Origin: Xanthomonas campestris pv. badrii
GTDB lineage: Bacteria; Pseudomonadota; Gammaproteobacteria; Xanthomonadales; Xanthomonadaceae
Assembly: GCF_012848175.1 (NCBI RefSeq)
Contig: NZ_CP051651.1
Coordinates: 2,418,001-2,482,000 of the forward strand
Direction: 5' to 3'
DNA length: 64,000 nt
Shown here: in pieces, positions 20,000 to 29,893 of the stretch
Layout of the letters: every line of letters starts with the position of its first letter
Position numbering within the stretch: position 1 is the stretch's first letter
Translations under genes and position numbers: made by a program
The notes under the pieces: model-generated
The model's database searches: none
The model's input: the letters and a program-made list of their open reading frames with translations, nothing else
Told to the model about the DNA's origin: nothing

Positions 20000-22375
20000 T
20001 CAAACCGACTCCAATACCCAACACCCAAAGGCAGGCCCGGCTGAATAACCGGTCTCCGGTTCAATACGAATTTGCAAGGTAGCGTGGCCGGCGACCGCCA
20101 CTGGCAGTGCGTAATCCACATCGACGAAATCCAGGCCGCGGTTGCCATCGAGGCGCTCGTTGGCGATGAGCTCGCCGTCGGCGAGGAGGCGGAATCGACG
20201 GCGGGTTTCGTCGCCCCAATAGCGCAGGCGCAGGATGCGGGCCTGGGCGGTATTGCGCACGGTGAAGGCGATGAAGCCGCCGGTGCGGGCGTCGCGGCCG
20301 GCGCGCCGGCGATAGCTGAGGGCGTAGGAGCTGGCGCTAGTCAGGGCATGGGCTTTCTCGGAGGCTTCGTCGCCCAGCGCCACGTAGTCGAGTGCGCTGG
20401 CGTCCAATGTCTTTTGTCGTTGCGCACGGGCGGCCTGTTCGGTCTGGCGTTGCTGCCAGGCAGCGGCATCGCGATGTTCCAGATAGACCGCGCTGCGGCG
20501 GTCGAACTGGGCGTAGAACGGCGACAGGCGCCACTGTTGCGCGCCGTCGGTGTACTGGTAATGGCCGTGCGTCGGTAGTGGCTGCAGGCGTTGCAGTACG
20601 TCGTCGCCGCCAATCAGCGCGGGCGTTGCGTTGTTCCAGGGTTTTGCGGCGTCGCCAAGATCGGCGGCCAACACCAGCGGGCCACGCATGACCGCCACCC
20701 AGGCAGGGTCGTCGGGGGCGGGTTCCAGGCGCAGCGGCATCTCCAGTTGCAGGGACACGGTGTCGCCGGCCTTCCAGACCCGTTCAATGCGCAGGTAGCC
20801 ATCCATCGGCTGCAGTGTTTGCAGCTGACCGTTGACCTGCAATGCGTGCGCACCGGCCCAACCCGGCACGCGCAAGGCCAGCGTGCGTACCTCCGCTGGC
20901 GCAGCGTCGATGCGCAGTGTGACCTGGCCCTGCTCGGGCAGCGTGCTTCGCAAGCTCAGCGCAAACCCGCCCGCATCGCGCACCGTGGAGGGCACATACA
21001 GATTGACGTAGACGCCCTGCCCGTCTTCCCAATAGATCGAATCGCCGAACTGGGCGTGCGCTTCCATGCCGCTGCCGACGCAGCACCAGAAATCGTCGAA
21101 CGGCGAGGACCAGCCGCGCGCTTCGCCGGCCAGCAGCGGTGTCATGTAGGTGAACATGCCGGTACGCGGATGCTGCTGCGCCATCACATGATTGAGCAAG
21201 GTGCGCTCGTAGTAGTCGAAGAACGCTGCCTGCGGCCCCCACTGATACAGGTGGCGAGTGAGCTTGAGCATGTTGTAGCTGGCGCAATGCTCGCAGGTCT
21301 GCTCGGTGAGAAACTTCGAAATACTGTCCGGTTGCTGGAAATATTCGCGGTCGCCGTTACCGCCGATCACATAGGTGTGGTGGTCGGTGACGGTGTGCCA
21401 GAAGAAACGGGCGGCGGCGCCGGATGCGGCATCGCCGGTCACCTCGTATTCGCGCGCCAGGCCGATCAGCTTGGGGATGTTGGTATTGGAATGTTGGTGG
21501 ACCAGCTCATCGCGCTGGGCGACCAGCGGGTCGAGCACGGCGTGATGATGCAGCCGCTGCGCCAGTGCCAACCATTGCGCGTCACCGGTTTGCACATGCA
21601 GTTCGACGAACGATTCGTTGAGGCCGCCGAATTCGCACGACAATACTTTCTGCAATTGCGAGTCGTCGAGCGCGGAGAAGATGCCTTGCAGATACCCGGC
21701 CAAACCGACTGCCACCTGCAGCGCCTGCGCATTGCCGCAGTGCGCATGGACATCGAGCAGGCCGGCGAACAATTTGTGCCAAGTGTATAGCGGTGCCCAG
21801 CTGCCATTGAGATAGAACGGCGCAGGATCGATCTTGCCGCGCTTGAGTTCGTCAAAGACGGCGCGACCGCTTTCGATCTGCCCTGCTGCGTTCTTGCGGG
21901 TGAAGCCGGCCACATAGCCATCGCCGGCATGCGCCTGGCAGCGGGCCAGTTCGCTGACGATATAGGCCGCGCGCGTGCGGCATTGCGCATCGCCGGTCTG
22001 CGCATGCATCAGCGCCAGTGCGCTGAGATAGTGGCCGAGCGTGTGCCCGGCGATGGTGTCCGCTTCCCAGCCGCCATAGGCCGGCGCCTTGGGGTCGAGG
22101 CCGGCGTACAGCGCGAAGTTGTGCAGCAGGCGGTCCGGCTCCAGCCGCATCAGATAACGGCGATTGGTGTTAAGTGCATCCAGGAACAACGAAGGCGTGA
22201 GCCTGACCTGGGCCAGCGGCACCGCGCGCACACTCCCCGGTTGCGCAGCGCTGGCTTGGGCCGGGAACCGGAGGAAACCCGCCGCCACCGCCAGGCTGCT
22301 CCAGGCCAGAAAACGCCGCCGCGACAGACTCAGTGCGTGGGTGTCGGTCGATTCGCTCGCATGCATCTCTGTCAT
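20000..22375 (-). CDS. hypBA1: Tat-exported GH127 beta-L-arabinofuranosidase
   Basis: The predicted enzyme (791 residues) removes beta-1,2-linked L-arabinofuranose from arabinosylated hydroxyproline. A Tat signal is present (SRRRFLAW followed by a hydrophobic stretch). The DUF1680/GH127 barrel includes GGWEADTIAGHTLGHYLSAL. The zinc/thiolate site known from bifidobacterial HypBA1 is conserved: Glu and Cys in TCEHCASYN near residue 361 and the Cys pair in DFWCCVGSG near 429, one of which is the nucleophile in the family. A beta-sandwich C-terminal half follows. It lies 150 bp downstream of a TonB receptor on the same strand, probably the same transcript. Family GH146 is the main alternative; the neighbourhood favours the Hyp-arabinoside role. 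Confidence 0.88.
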   Translation of the reverse strand: MTEMHASESTDTHALSLSRRRFLAWSSLAVAAGFLRFPAQASAAQPGSVRAVPLAQVRLTPSLFLDALNTNRRYLMRLEPDRLLHNFALYAGLDPKAPAYGGWEADTIAGHTLGHYLSALALMHAQTGDAQCRTRAAYIVSELARCQAHAGDGYVAGFTRKNAAGQIESGRAVFDELKRGKIDPAPFYLNGSWAPLYTWHKLFAGLLDVHAHCGNAQALQVAVGLAGYLQGIFSALDDSQLQKVLSCEFGGLNESFVELHVQTGDAQWLALAQRLHHHAVLDPLVAQRDELVHQHSNTNIPKLIGLAREYEVTGDAASGAAARFFWHTVTDHHTYVIGGNGDREYFQQPDSISKFLTEQTCEHCASYNMLKLTRHLYQWGPQAAFFDYYERTLLNHVMAQQHPRTGMFTYMTPLLAGEARGWSSPFDDFWCCVGSGMEAHAQFGDSIYWEDGQGVYVNLYVPSTVRDAGGFALSLRSTLPEQGQVTLRIDAAPAEVRTLALRVPGWAGAHALQVNGQLQTLQPMDGYLRIERVWKAGDTVSLQLEMPLRLEPAPDDPAWVAVMRGPLVLAADLGDAAKPWNNATPALIGGDDVLQRLQPLPTHGHYQYTDGAQQWRLSPFYAQFDRRSAVYLEHRDAAAWQQRQTEQAARAQRQKTLDASALDYVALGDEASEKAHALTSASSYALSYRRRAGRDARTGGFIAFTVRNTAQARILRLRYWGDETRRRFRLLADGELIANERLDGNRGLDFVDVDYALPVAVAGHATLQIRIEPETGYSAGPAFGCWVLESV

Positions 22376-22525
22376 GGCCTCAGCTTAGCTCCTGTCGGCA
22401 CGTACGGACTGCGCGCACCATTGCAACGAAGGACTGTGCAGCGATGACTACTGGCGACTGCACAACCGTGGCGCGCACGACCAACCCGCTCCGGCCACGC
22501 CCCACAGCGACGACACGGCCGCACC

Positions 22526-25420
22526 TCAGAACTTCACCGTGGCGCGTGCCCAATAGAACCGCCCCAGCAGATCGTAAGTGGCGACGTCGGTGTTGGCGTT
22601 GCCGACATTGTTGGAGTAATACAGCGGCGGCTGCTTGTCGGCGATATTGTCCACGCCTATCTCCAAGCGCGTATGCCAGGGCTGCACCTCGTAGCCCAGC
22701 TGCAGATTGTTGTAGACATAGGCGCCGATCTTGCGCACCACGCCGGGAATACCCGCATCGGCGGACAGGCTCTGGTCCAGATCGGCATTGCCGATGTCGG
22801 TCTTGCCGACGTAGCGAATACGCCAGGTAGCGCTCCAGTCGCCCAATGCCCAGTTCACCGTGCCCAGGGCTCGCCAGCGCGGGAAGTTGCCATAGGCCTG
22901 GGTATAGCGACCCACGTTGTGGATGGTGACCGAGCTGGGGTCGGTGGTATCGGGCAGCACGTCGTAGCGGGTGAGGTAGGTCCCGTTGAGACCGGCGTTG
23001 ACCCGGCCCCAGGCGGTCTCCGGCAGGCGGTAGGTCAGATTGAAATCGATGCCCTTGGCCCAGAGCTTGCCCAGGTTGACGGTGGGCTCGGCGATGTAAT
23101 TGATGGTGCCGTTGCCGTTGCGATGGATCAGCGCGCAGAACGCGCTGGCCGAGTTGGCGTAGCACTGGTTGAGCACCGTCTGCGCGGAGACCGTGGTGAT
23201 GGTGTCTTCCAGATCGATGCGCCACCAGTCGGCGCTGAGCGACAGGCCGTCGATCCACTGCGGATCGTACACCAGCCCCACGTCGTACGACTTGCCGGTC
23301 TCCGGCTTGAGTTGGTAGCCGGCCACTGCGGCGCCGGACACCTTGCCCGCCACCTGCCCGTCCGATTGCTGATAACTGCCATTGGTCGGCACGTTCGCGC
23401 AGGCAACGTTGTTGCCACCGGTGTAACCATTGCACGGGTCGTTGACCGTGGCGGAATCGCCGGCGACACCGGCGTACAGCTCGTTGATGTTCGGCGCGCG
23501 AAACACCTGCGAGACGGTGCCACGCACCAGCAGATTCTCGATCGGGCGATATTCCAGCGACAGCTTGCTATTGGTCTTGCTACCGACCGAGCTGTAGTCG
23601 GAAAAGCGCGTACCCACCGTGATGTTCAACGCGTCGATGCCCGGCAGGTCCTTGAGCAGCGGGAACAAGGCCTCTGCGTAGGCTTCCTTCACATCAAAAC
23701 TGCCACTGAGGGTGGACGCGCAGAATTCGATCACCCCGCACAGGCCGTCCTCATCGCCCGTCCACAACGCGTCCGATGCGGTGGTGGAGCGTTCCTTACG
23801 GTACGAGAGACCGGCGGCAAGGCTGGCTTCACCGGCAGGCAATGCGAACAGTGAGCCGTTGGCATTGGCCTCGAACTGCTTGACGGTATAGACGCTGGTC
23901 ACGATCGGGTTGACCACCATGCCCTGCAGCGTATCCAGGTTGGCGCTGTCGTTGAGATTGAAGAAGTTCAATGGCGTGCAGCCGGCGATCGCCGCGCCCG
24001 CGGCCCCGCACTTCACCACACCATCGCCGTCCAGGAACGACGGGCCGATCGCCTGATTGAACGTTGCATAGTCGAGAAACCCGTTGTTGATGGACTTCTG
24101 CTTGACCTTGCCGTAGTTGAAGGTGGCGTCCCACTGCCAGGAGCTGTCGCCGAAACGGCCACGCAGACCGGGGCTGATCTGGAAGTTGTAGGTGTTGTAT
24201 TGATAACTGCGATTGCCCAGCACGGTGGCACGCGTGTTGAGGTCATTGTAGGAGGTGCCGGTGGTGCGGTCGGTGCCGAAGTTGACCCCGAACGGGTTGA
24301 AGTAACTCTGCGACGACACCAGGATGTTGTCGCCATTGGAGAAGATCGGAATCGGCGCGATGATCGATGCCGACTCGGTCTTACTGAACCAGGTGTTGAC
24401 GTAGCCCTCCACGCTGTCGCTGAAGCGCAACGTCCCCAGCAGGAAGGCATTGGTGCGCTTTTGCGGGGTCTGCAGCAGATTGAAGGGCTGGTAGTTGTAC
24501 GAATCTGCGCTGGCGTCGTAACAATGGAAATCGCCCGGGCCGGCACGCCCACTGACGCCACTGTTGAGCGTAACGCGGCCGCAGCCATTGGCCTGGGTGA
24601 GTTGCGCTGATTGATCGGAACCATCGTTGAAGCTGACCGTGCCGGTCGGTGTGGCGGAGGAACCCTGCTTGACCGGCTGGCCATCCATCAAGGCCAGCGC
24701 ATCCCTGGAGTAGGCACGCGCGCCGGCCGATACCGGGTCGATGCTGTGATACGACAGCCCGCCGATCAGGCTGCCGCGCTCCCAGGTCTTGCCGGTGGTG
24801 AGCGCGAAGTTGCGACGGTTGCCATCACGCTCGCTGCTGGTGCCGAAGTCGCTGCTGAACTGCACGCCGTCAAAGCGCGTGCGCAGGATGAAGTTGACCA
24901 CGCCGCCGATCGCATCGGAGCCATACACCGCAGATGCGCCATCGCTAAGCACTTCGATCCGCTCGATCATGCTGGATGGAATCGCGTTGACATCGTTGTA
25001 GGCCAGGCGGATGCCGTTGACCAGCACCAGCGTGCGCTTGTCGCCCAGGCCGCGTAGCGAGACCGCCGATGCGCCGGTGCCGCCACCGTTATTGGTGTAC
25101 GGGTTGGTGGCATTGCCGGCAATCGATGGCAATTCCTGCAAGAGATCGCCCACCGTGGCCTTGCCGGTGGCAGCGATCTGTTCCTGGCTCACCGTGACCA
25201 CCGGGTTGGCGGTTTCGGTATCCACACGACGCAACCGCGAGCCGGTGACGACTACGCTGTCCAGGGTCTGGGTTGCATCGCCGCCGGTTGCCTGTTGTGC
25301 CTGCGCCGGTAACGCCGCACCTGCAAACAGCACCACCGACAATGCGCTGCCGAGCACGTGCTGGATCGGGCGGGTGGCGGCAGCGCGGCCTGGAGATTGC
25401 GGCAACAGCGACATCGGCAT
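22526..25420 (-). CDS. TonB-dependent receptor (oligosaccharide type) upstream of GH127
   Basis: This 964-residue outer-membrane transporter starts at ATG 25420, which has AGGAG seven bases upstream; the open frame beyond has no leader. A signal peptide ends near ALPAQAQ. A TonB-box-like DSVVVTGSRLRRVDTETANP leads into the plug (about 50-190: VSLRGLGDKRTLVLVNGIRL, DGASAVYGSDAIGGVVNFIL). The barrel ends in the usual aromatic strand (FYWARATVKF). It shares the same plug style as the receptor at 34285-37101, so the two are probably paralogues serving one locus. Likely ligand: arabinosylated Hyp-peptides or oligoarabinosides (inference). Confidence 0.9.
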   Translation of the reverse strand: MPMSLLPQSPGRAAATRPIQHVLGSALSVVLFAGAALPAQAQQATGGDATQTLDSVVVTGSRLRRVDTETANPVVTVSQEQIAATGKATVGDLLQELPSIAGNATNPYTNNGGGTGASAVSLRGLGDKRTLVLVNGIRLAYNDVNAIPSSMIERIEVLSDGASAVYGSDAIGGVVNFILRTRFDGVQFSSDFGTSSERDGNRRNFALTTGKTWERGSLIGGLSYHSIDPVSAGARAYSRDALALMDGQPVKQGSSATPTGTVSFNDGSDQSAQLTQANGCGRVTLNSGVSGRAGPGDFHCYDASADSYNYQPFNLLQTPQKRTNAFLLGTLRFSDSVEGYVNTWFSKTESASIIAPIPIFSNGDNILVSSQSYFNPFGVNFGTDRTTGTSYNDLNTRATVLGNRSYQYNTYNFQISPGLRGRFGDSSWQWDATFNYGKVKQKSINNGFLDYATFNQAIGPSFLDGDGVVKCGAAGAAIAGCTPLNFFNLNDSANLDTLQGMVVNPIVTSVYTVKQFEANANGSLFALPAGEASLAAGLSYRKERSTTASDALWTGDEDGLCGVIEFCASTLSGSFDVKEAYAEALFPLLKDLPGIDALNITVGTRFSDYSSVGSKTNSKLSLEYRPIENLLVRGTVSQVFRAPNINELYAGVAGDSATVNDPCNGYTGGNNVACANVPTNGSYQQSDGQVAGKVSGAAVAGYQLKPETGKSYDVGLVYDPQWIDGLSLSADWWRIDLEDTITTVSAQTVLNQCYANSASAFCALIHRNGNGTINYIAEPTVNLGKLWAKGIDFNLTYRLPETAWGRVNAGLNGTYLTRYDVLPDTTDPSSVTIHNVGRYTQAYGNFPRWRALGTVNWALGDWSATWRIRYVGKTDIGNADLDQSLSADAGIPGVVRKIGAYVYNNLQLGYEVQPWHTRLEIGVDNIADKQPPLYYSNNVGNANTDVATYDLLGRFYWARATVKF

Positions 25421-25713
25421 GCGGAACTCCTGGGAGAACATGGGCAAACGATCGGCAACGCCGGTCCGTGCCGGCATGTGCCAGCGCGGGTCAGGACAGG
25501 GAGCAGCGCACCGCCGCACACCGTGTGCGACGCGCGTGCTGCGGGCACGCTCGACACCTGTCAGGCGCACGCCCGTTTTCGGCTGTGCGCAATGCGCGGT
25601 GTCGGATGGATGTTGGTACGCAGCGGTGTCGCCCAATGCGATCCGCTTTCATCAGCTGGTCACAATGTGCCTGTGCGCACCCGCGGCGTCTTGTCGCATT
25701 TGGCGACAGCGCA

Positions 25714-25727
25714 TGCGGAAAACAGCA
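25714..25727. promoter_or_regulatory. Degenerate copy of the TGCGGA-N2-TCCGCA element
   Basis: TGCGGAAAACAGCA matches the 14-bp element at 40159 and 61192 at 12 of 14 positions, with the left half intact. It lies 294 bp upstream of the TonB receptor start, inside the otherwise gene-free 503-bp gap 25421-25923. A single near-match could be chance; the case rests on the exact copies elsewhere. Confidence 0.4.
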
Positions 25728-25923
25728 TGGTCGGCGCGCGCATGCGCGGGCACTGCAGCGCTGGTGCGGTTGTGTCTGATCGCTCCACCGTCATCCGCGT
25801 AGCCATGCCCCCGTGGCCATCGGCATGCGCTGTGATGACAGCTGCATGCCTGGTCCGACGCGTCTGCGCGATGGCGGCAACCAGCCTGGCCGGATCACGC
25901 GCACCACGGCGCCGGGCCGTGCA

Positions 25924-28275
25924 TCATGGTGCGGCGGGCACCGCTGCCTGCGGTGCAGTGCCTGCCGGGCTGCGGTTCCAGTCCGGCGTTGGGGCGCGCT
26001 GCATCCAGCGCACGAAGAAATCCAGCAGGCGCCGCCTGCCGTAATCGCCGCCGGCGCCGTGATCGCCGCCCGGCACCACCAGCAGGTCGAAATCCTTGTT
26101 GGCCTTGATCAAGCGATCGGCTACCTGGAATGTGCTGGCCGGATCGACGTTCATGTCCATGTCGCCGGTGATCAGCAGCAGATGGCCCTGCAGGCGTGCG
26201 GCGTTTTCCACGTTGGAGGATTCCGCATACCACGGCCCGACCGGCCAGCCCATCCATTGCTCGTTCCACCAGATCTTGTCCATGCGGTTGTCGTGGCAAC
26301 CGGAATTGGCCACGCCGGCCACATAGAACTCCGGATGGAACAGCAATGCTGCCAACGCGTTCTGCCCACCGGCTGAAGTGCCGAACACGCCGATGCCGCC
26401 GGCGATGTCGTACCACGGATACTGCGCGGCAGCGGCCTTATGCCAGGCGATGCGGTCGGGCAAACCGGCATCCTTGAGGTTGCGCCAGGCCACATCGTGA
26501 AAGGCGCGCGAGCGGTTGTTGGTACCCATGCCATCGATCTGCGCCACCGTGAATCCCATCCCGGTCAGGGGAAACACGCGGGCACTGAACGTCTTGGGCA
26601 CGAACGATCCCTGCGGGCCGGCATAGATGTACTCGACCGTGCGATACCGCTGCTGCGGGTCGAACTGCTGCGGGCGATGGATCACCCCCCATATTTCGGT
26701 CTTGCCATCGCGCCCGAGGCTATGGAACGGCAACGGCGGCTGCCAGCCGCTGGCGAGCAGCCGGCTCAGATCGGTGCGCTCCACCGTCTGTGCCAATCCG
26801 CCATCGGCACTGCGCCGCAGCTCCAGCACCGGGCCAAGGTCCACGCGCGAGTAAAGATCCACGAACCACTTGCCGTCCGGCGAGTAGCTCACCTGGTGAT
26901 CGGCGGCCTGCGGCGTCAGCGCCGTCAGGCCCGTGCCATCCAGGCCAATGCGGTAGGCGTACCGGTAATACGGGTCTTGCCCGGGCTGCATGCCCGAGGC
27001 GGTGAAGTACAGCTGGCCCGCCGCCTCGTCGATGTAGTCGAGCTTGCGCACCACCCAGTCGCCACGTGTCACCTGGCGGATCACCTCGCCGCGATGGCCA
27101 TCGTACAGATACACATGCTCCCAGCCATCGCGCTCGGACGCCCACAGGATCTGCGCACCGTCGGCCAGATCCTTGCGCGCGTGCTTGCCGCCGTCTTCGT
27201 GGCTGCCGCTGAGTTCGGAGTATTCGATGAAGGTGGGCGAGGTTTCTTCGATCAGCGTGCGCGCGGCCGCCGTGCGCGCATCCACCTCGATCACGCGATA
27301 GAGCTGGTGGCCCCGCGCGTTGTACTCGAAGGTGAAGCCGCGGCTGTCCTTCCACCACTGCAGACTGTTCAGCGTGAAGGCATTGGGCAACAACGTCATC
27401 GCAACCGGGTGGGCCGCACCGGTGGCGATATCGAACAGCACCGGCTGCATCACCGGCAACGCATCGCCCGGCTTTGGATAGATCTGCTGATGCAGCCTGG
27501 GCTGCACGCGATCGGCCGGCGCCGATTCGATGTAGTACACCAGGTGCGGCGGCGGCGCCTTGACCCGGTAGGCGGCCAGGTGCTGCGAGTCCGGCGACCA
27601 TTCCACGCTGTCGATGGCGTAATAGTCTGTGCTGCTGCCATCGTGGCTGAGAACCCGGCGGTCGCCGCCGTCCTTCGACGCGATCACCAGGTTGCCCTGC
27701 TCCACCCATGCGCGCCATCGCCCGTCCGGCGATGCCTTGGCGGTGCGCTCGCCTTGCTCGAGCGGCAGCGCCATGTCCATCGTTTCGGCTGGCTCATCGC
27801 TATCGGGCTGACGCGCACAGCGATACCGCGCCAGATCGCATTGCCAGCCCAACCGCGCCAGTTGAAAGCCCAGGCGCTGCTGCGCAAGCGTTGGCTGCTT
27901 CAGCGCCAGTGCGGCCGCGTCGACATCCTTCGCGCCGGCCTGGCGCAAGGCTGCTGCCAGTCGTGCATGATCGAAGGCCAGCGTATTGCGGCCGGTGGCC
28001 GCATCCACCAGGCGGTATTCGGTGGCCGGCACCCGATTGGCACGCGCAACACCGCCCCGGTACAGGAAGCGCCCCGCATCGACCCACACCGGCTCGGCAG
28101 GTTCGTGATCGACCAGCGACAGGTAACGATCGGACAGCTCCATCGCCTGGGTGTACTGCGCGGCGGTGGGCGCGGTGGCGGCCTGTGCCAGACCCGACCA
28201 CAGTGCGGCGCCCAGGCAACAACTGACAATGGTGCGAAGACGCTTCGGCAATCTGGAATGCACGTGGGTTCTCAT
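25924..28275 (-). CDS. Exported S9 dipeptidyl-peptidase-IV-like serine peptidase
   Basis: The product has 783 residues and a signal peptide ending near SGLAQAA. The N-terminal half is a DPP IV-type beta-propeller (ASPDGRWRAWVEQGNL, WSPDSQHLAAYR, QILWASERDGWEHVYLYDG). The C-terminal half is an alpha/beta hydrolase with the nucleophile in GVFGTSAGGQ near residue 631, Asp in GDMDMNVDP near 712 and His in GGDHGAGG near 736. DPP IV-like enzymes remove dipeptides from chains with proline (often hydroxyproline-tolerant) at position 2, which suits Hyp/Pro-rich peptides. It begins 31 bp after the GH43 stop and so belongs to that operon. A paralogue is at 45097-47439. Periplasmic location is inferred from the signal peptide. 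Confidence 0.9.
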   Translation of the reverse strand: MRTHVHSRLPKRLRTIVSCCLGAALWSGLAQAATAPTAAQYTQAMELSDRYLSLVDHEPAEPVWVDAGRFLYRGGVARANRVPATEYRLVDAATGRNTLAFDHARLAAALRQAGAKDVDAAALALKQPTLAQQRLGFQLARLGWQCDLARYRCARQPDSDEPAETMDMALPLEQGERTAKASPDGRWRAWVEQGNLVIASKDGGDRRVLSHDGSSTDYYAIDSVEWSPDSQHLAAYRVKAPPPHLVYYIESAPADRVQPRLHQQIYPKPGDALPVMQPVLFDIATGAAHPVAMTLLPNAFTLNSLQWWKDSRGFTFEYNARGHQLYRVIEVDARTAAARTLIEETSPTFIEYSELSGSHEDGGKHARKDLADGAQILWASERDGWEHVYLYDGHRGEVIRQVTRGDWVVRKLDYIDEAAGQLYFTASGMQPGQDPYYRYAYRIGLDGTGLTALTPQAADHQVSYSPDGKWFVDLYSRVDLGPVLELRRSADGGLAQTVERTDLSRLLASGWQPPLPFHSLGRDGKTEIWGVIHRPQQFDPQQRYRTVEYIYAGPQGSFVPKTFSARVFPLTGMGFTVAQIDGMGTNNRSRAFHDVAWRNLKDAGLPDRIAWHKAAAAQYPWYDIAGGIGVFGTSAGGQNALAALLFHPEFYVAGVANSGCHDNRMDKIWWNEQWMGWPVGPWYAESSNVENAARLQGHLLLITGDMDMNVDPASTFQVADRLIKANKDFDLLVVPGGDHGAGGDYGRRRLLDFFVRWMQRAPTPDWNRSPAGTAPQAAVPAAP

Positions 28276-28306
28276 GAAAAGGAATGGCAAGACGCTGCGA
28301 TCTCGC

Positions 28307-29893
28307 TCATGGCAGATCGCAGCGTACGGCGTCGGCTTCGCTCGCTGCCGGCACCTGGTGCGGTTGCGGAGCCAGGACTTCCCATTCCTGTACGCCAAGC
28401 CCCGCGTATTGCGTTCCGCTGCCGGACGCTTGCAGCACCACCCGCATGCAGCGCGTGGTCACTGGCGCGAATGACAGCCTCTGGTCGCGATGGCCGTGGG
28501 TGCGCTGAGACGCGATGGGCTGCACCGGTTGCCAGCGCCCATCCCGGCGGTATTCCAGATGCCAGCGTACCGGCAGCGCCACGCCGACGGAGGCACCGGC
28601 GCGCTGGTCTGCCCAGAACACCAGACGGCTGCGCGCCAGCGTCACCGGTTGTGCCCAGCTGTATTGAATCCACTGCTGTGGCGGATTGTTGGGCGTCCAG
28701 CTCCCCCACATCTGCGGCGGCAGCGGGTTGGCCTTGACGACGCCGTCGTTGAGCGCACGCATCCAGAACTGCACGGGAAGCTGCGCATCATTGGAGGCGC
28801 TGGCCCAGGCGAACGGCGCCTGATTGCGTTGCAACGGCCGTGGCGGCACGGGGCGCCGGGTTGGCGCGACCGTGCGGATACGCGCCGGTTGCGTGCTGTC
28901 GTCCCACTCCAGCCGATCGATCGCCACACTGCGACGGAAGTGCCCACCGCCGCGCGCATCGGCGGTGTGGTAGACCAGATACCACTGCCCGCGGAAGGCG
29001 ACGATGCCTGGATGCGAGGTGGTCGATGACACCGGCGGCAGCACGATGCCGCGGTAGGTCCAGGGCCCCAGCGGCGTGGGCGCGCTGGCATAGGCAATGC
29101 ACGCGTGATACAGCGTGGGCGTACACGCCGAGCCGCGGCCGGCGTCGTTGGCGGCGTACGCCAGGTAGTAGCTGCCATGGCGCTTGAACAGCCACGGCGC
29201 CTCGAAAAACCCCGCAGGCGTGTCCACCCGCGCCGGCATGCCCTTGAAGGTGACCATGTCGTGCTGCAACTCCACTGCGTACAAGGCACCGAACGTGCCC
29301 CAGTACAGGTACGCACGCCGGTCGTCGTCGACCAGCACGGTGGGGTCGATGTTCTGGATGGTGTTTGCCACAGGCACCGACTGCGACACCACCGGCCCTT
29401 GCGGGTGCGCATCGGTCCACGGCCCGAGCGGACTGTCCGAGACCGCCACGCCGATGGCGAACGGATCGGCATCGTGGGTGGCGCGCTGCTGCACCGGCGC
29501 ATACAGGTAATAGCGTCGATCCGGGCCCTGCACGATCTGCGCCGCATAGGCATGCTGCTTGCCGGCCCAGGCAAAGACCTGATGTGGCCGCAGCAGATCG
29601 CGGTAATGCAGCCACTGCCCGCGATCGGGGTCGCGGCTGACCAATAGCTGCCACCCCGGCATCACGAACGCATTGCGGTCGGGTGCGGCGGCGTCGCGTC
29701 CGGCCAGGATGTAGAGCTTGCCGTCGGCCACCAGTGGCGCCGGATCTGCCGAATACACACTGCCGTCGGCAACGATCGGGTTGCCGTCTGCCTGCAGGTG
29801 CGTGGCGCGCGCCGGCGCGGTAGTACACGCTGGCAGACTGGACAGCGACACCGCGCACAGCAACGCGCCCATCCGCGCGATGGTGCCGGTCAC
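28307..29893 (-). CDS. hypAA: GH43 lipoprotein, probable alpha-L-arabinofuranosidase
   Basis: The product has 528 residues from GTG 29893, which overlaps the upstream stop as GTGA; an ATG (MGALLC) at 29872 is the alternative start. The signal peptide has lipobox LPAC. The five-bladed GH43 propeller has the expected acids: Asp in SADPAP near residue 49, Asp in QNIDPTVLVDD near 182, and the general acid Glu in FFEAPWLFK near 229. Residues from about 360 on (FAWASASNDAQLPVQFWMRA) form a discoidin-like domain. GH43 enzymes cleave alpha-L-arabinofuranosides or beta-xylosides. Coupling to a GH121-like gene matches the Hyp-arabinoside gene set described, as I recall, in X. euvesicatoria, where the GH43 member acts on the alpha-1,3 terminal arabinose of Ara4-Hyp. 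The symbol is given on that basis. Confidence 0.85.
   Translation of the reverse strand: MTGTIARMGALLCAVSLSSLPACTTAPARATHLQADGNPIVADGSVYSADPAPLVADGKLYILAGRDAAAPDRNAFVMPGWQLLVSRDPDRGQWLHYRDLLRPHQVFAWAGKQHAYAAQIVQGPDRRYYLYAPVQQRATHDADPFAIGVAVSDSPLGPWTDAHPQGPVVSQSVPVANTIQNIDPTVLVDDDRRAYLYWGTFGALYAVELQHDMVTFKGMPARVDTPAGFFEAPWLFKRHGSYYLAYAANDAGRGSACTPTLYHACIAYASAPTPLGPWTYRGIVLPPVSSTTSHPGIVAFRGQWYLVYHTADARGGGHFRRSVAIDRLEWDDSTQPARIRTVAPTRRPVPPRPLQRNQAPFAWASASNDAQLPVQFWMRALNDGVVKANPLPPQMWGSWTPNNPPQQWIQYSWAQPVTLARSRLVFWADQRAGASVGVALPVRWHLEYRRDGRWQPVQPIASQRTHGHRDQRLSFAPVTTRCMRVVLQASGSGTQYAGLGVQEWEVLAPQPHQVPAASEADAVRCDLP

Noticed and set aside
22397..22417. GGCACGTACGGACTGCGCGCA upstream of GH127, recalling the flank of the 40159 site
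   Set aside because: Only the first eight bases match in register; the inverted repeat is absent.
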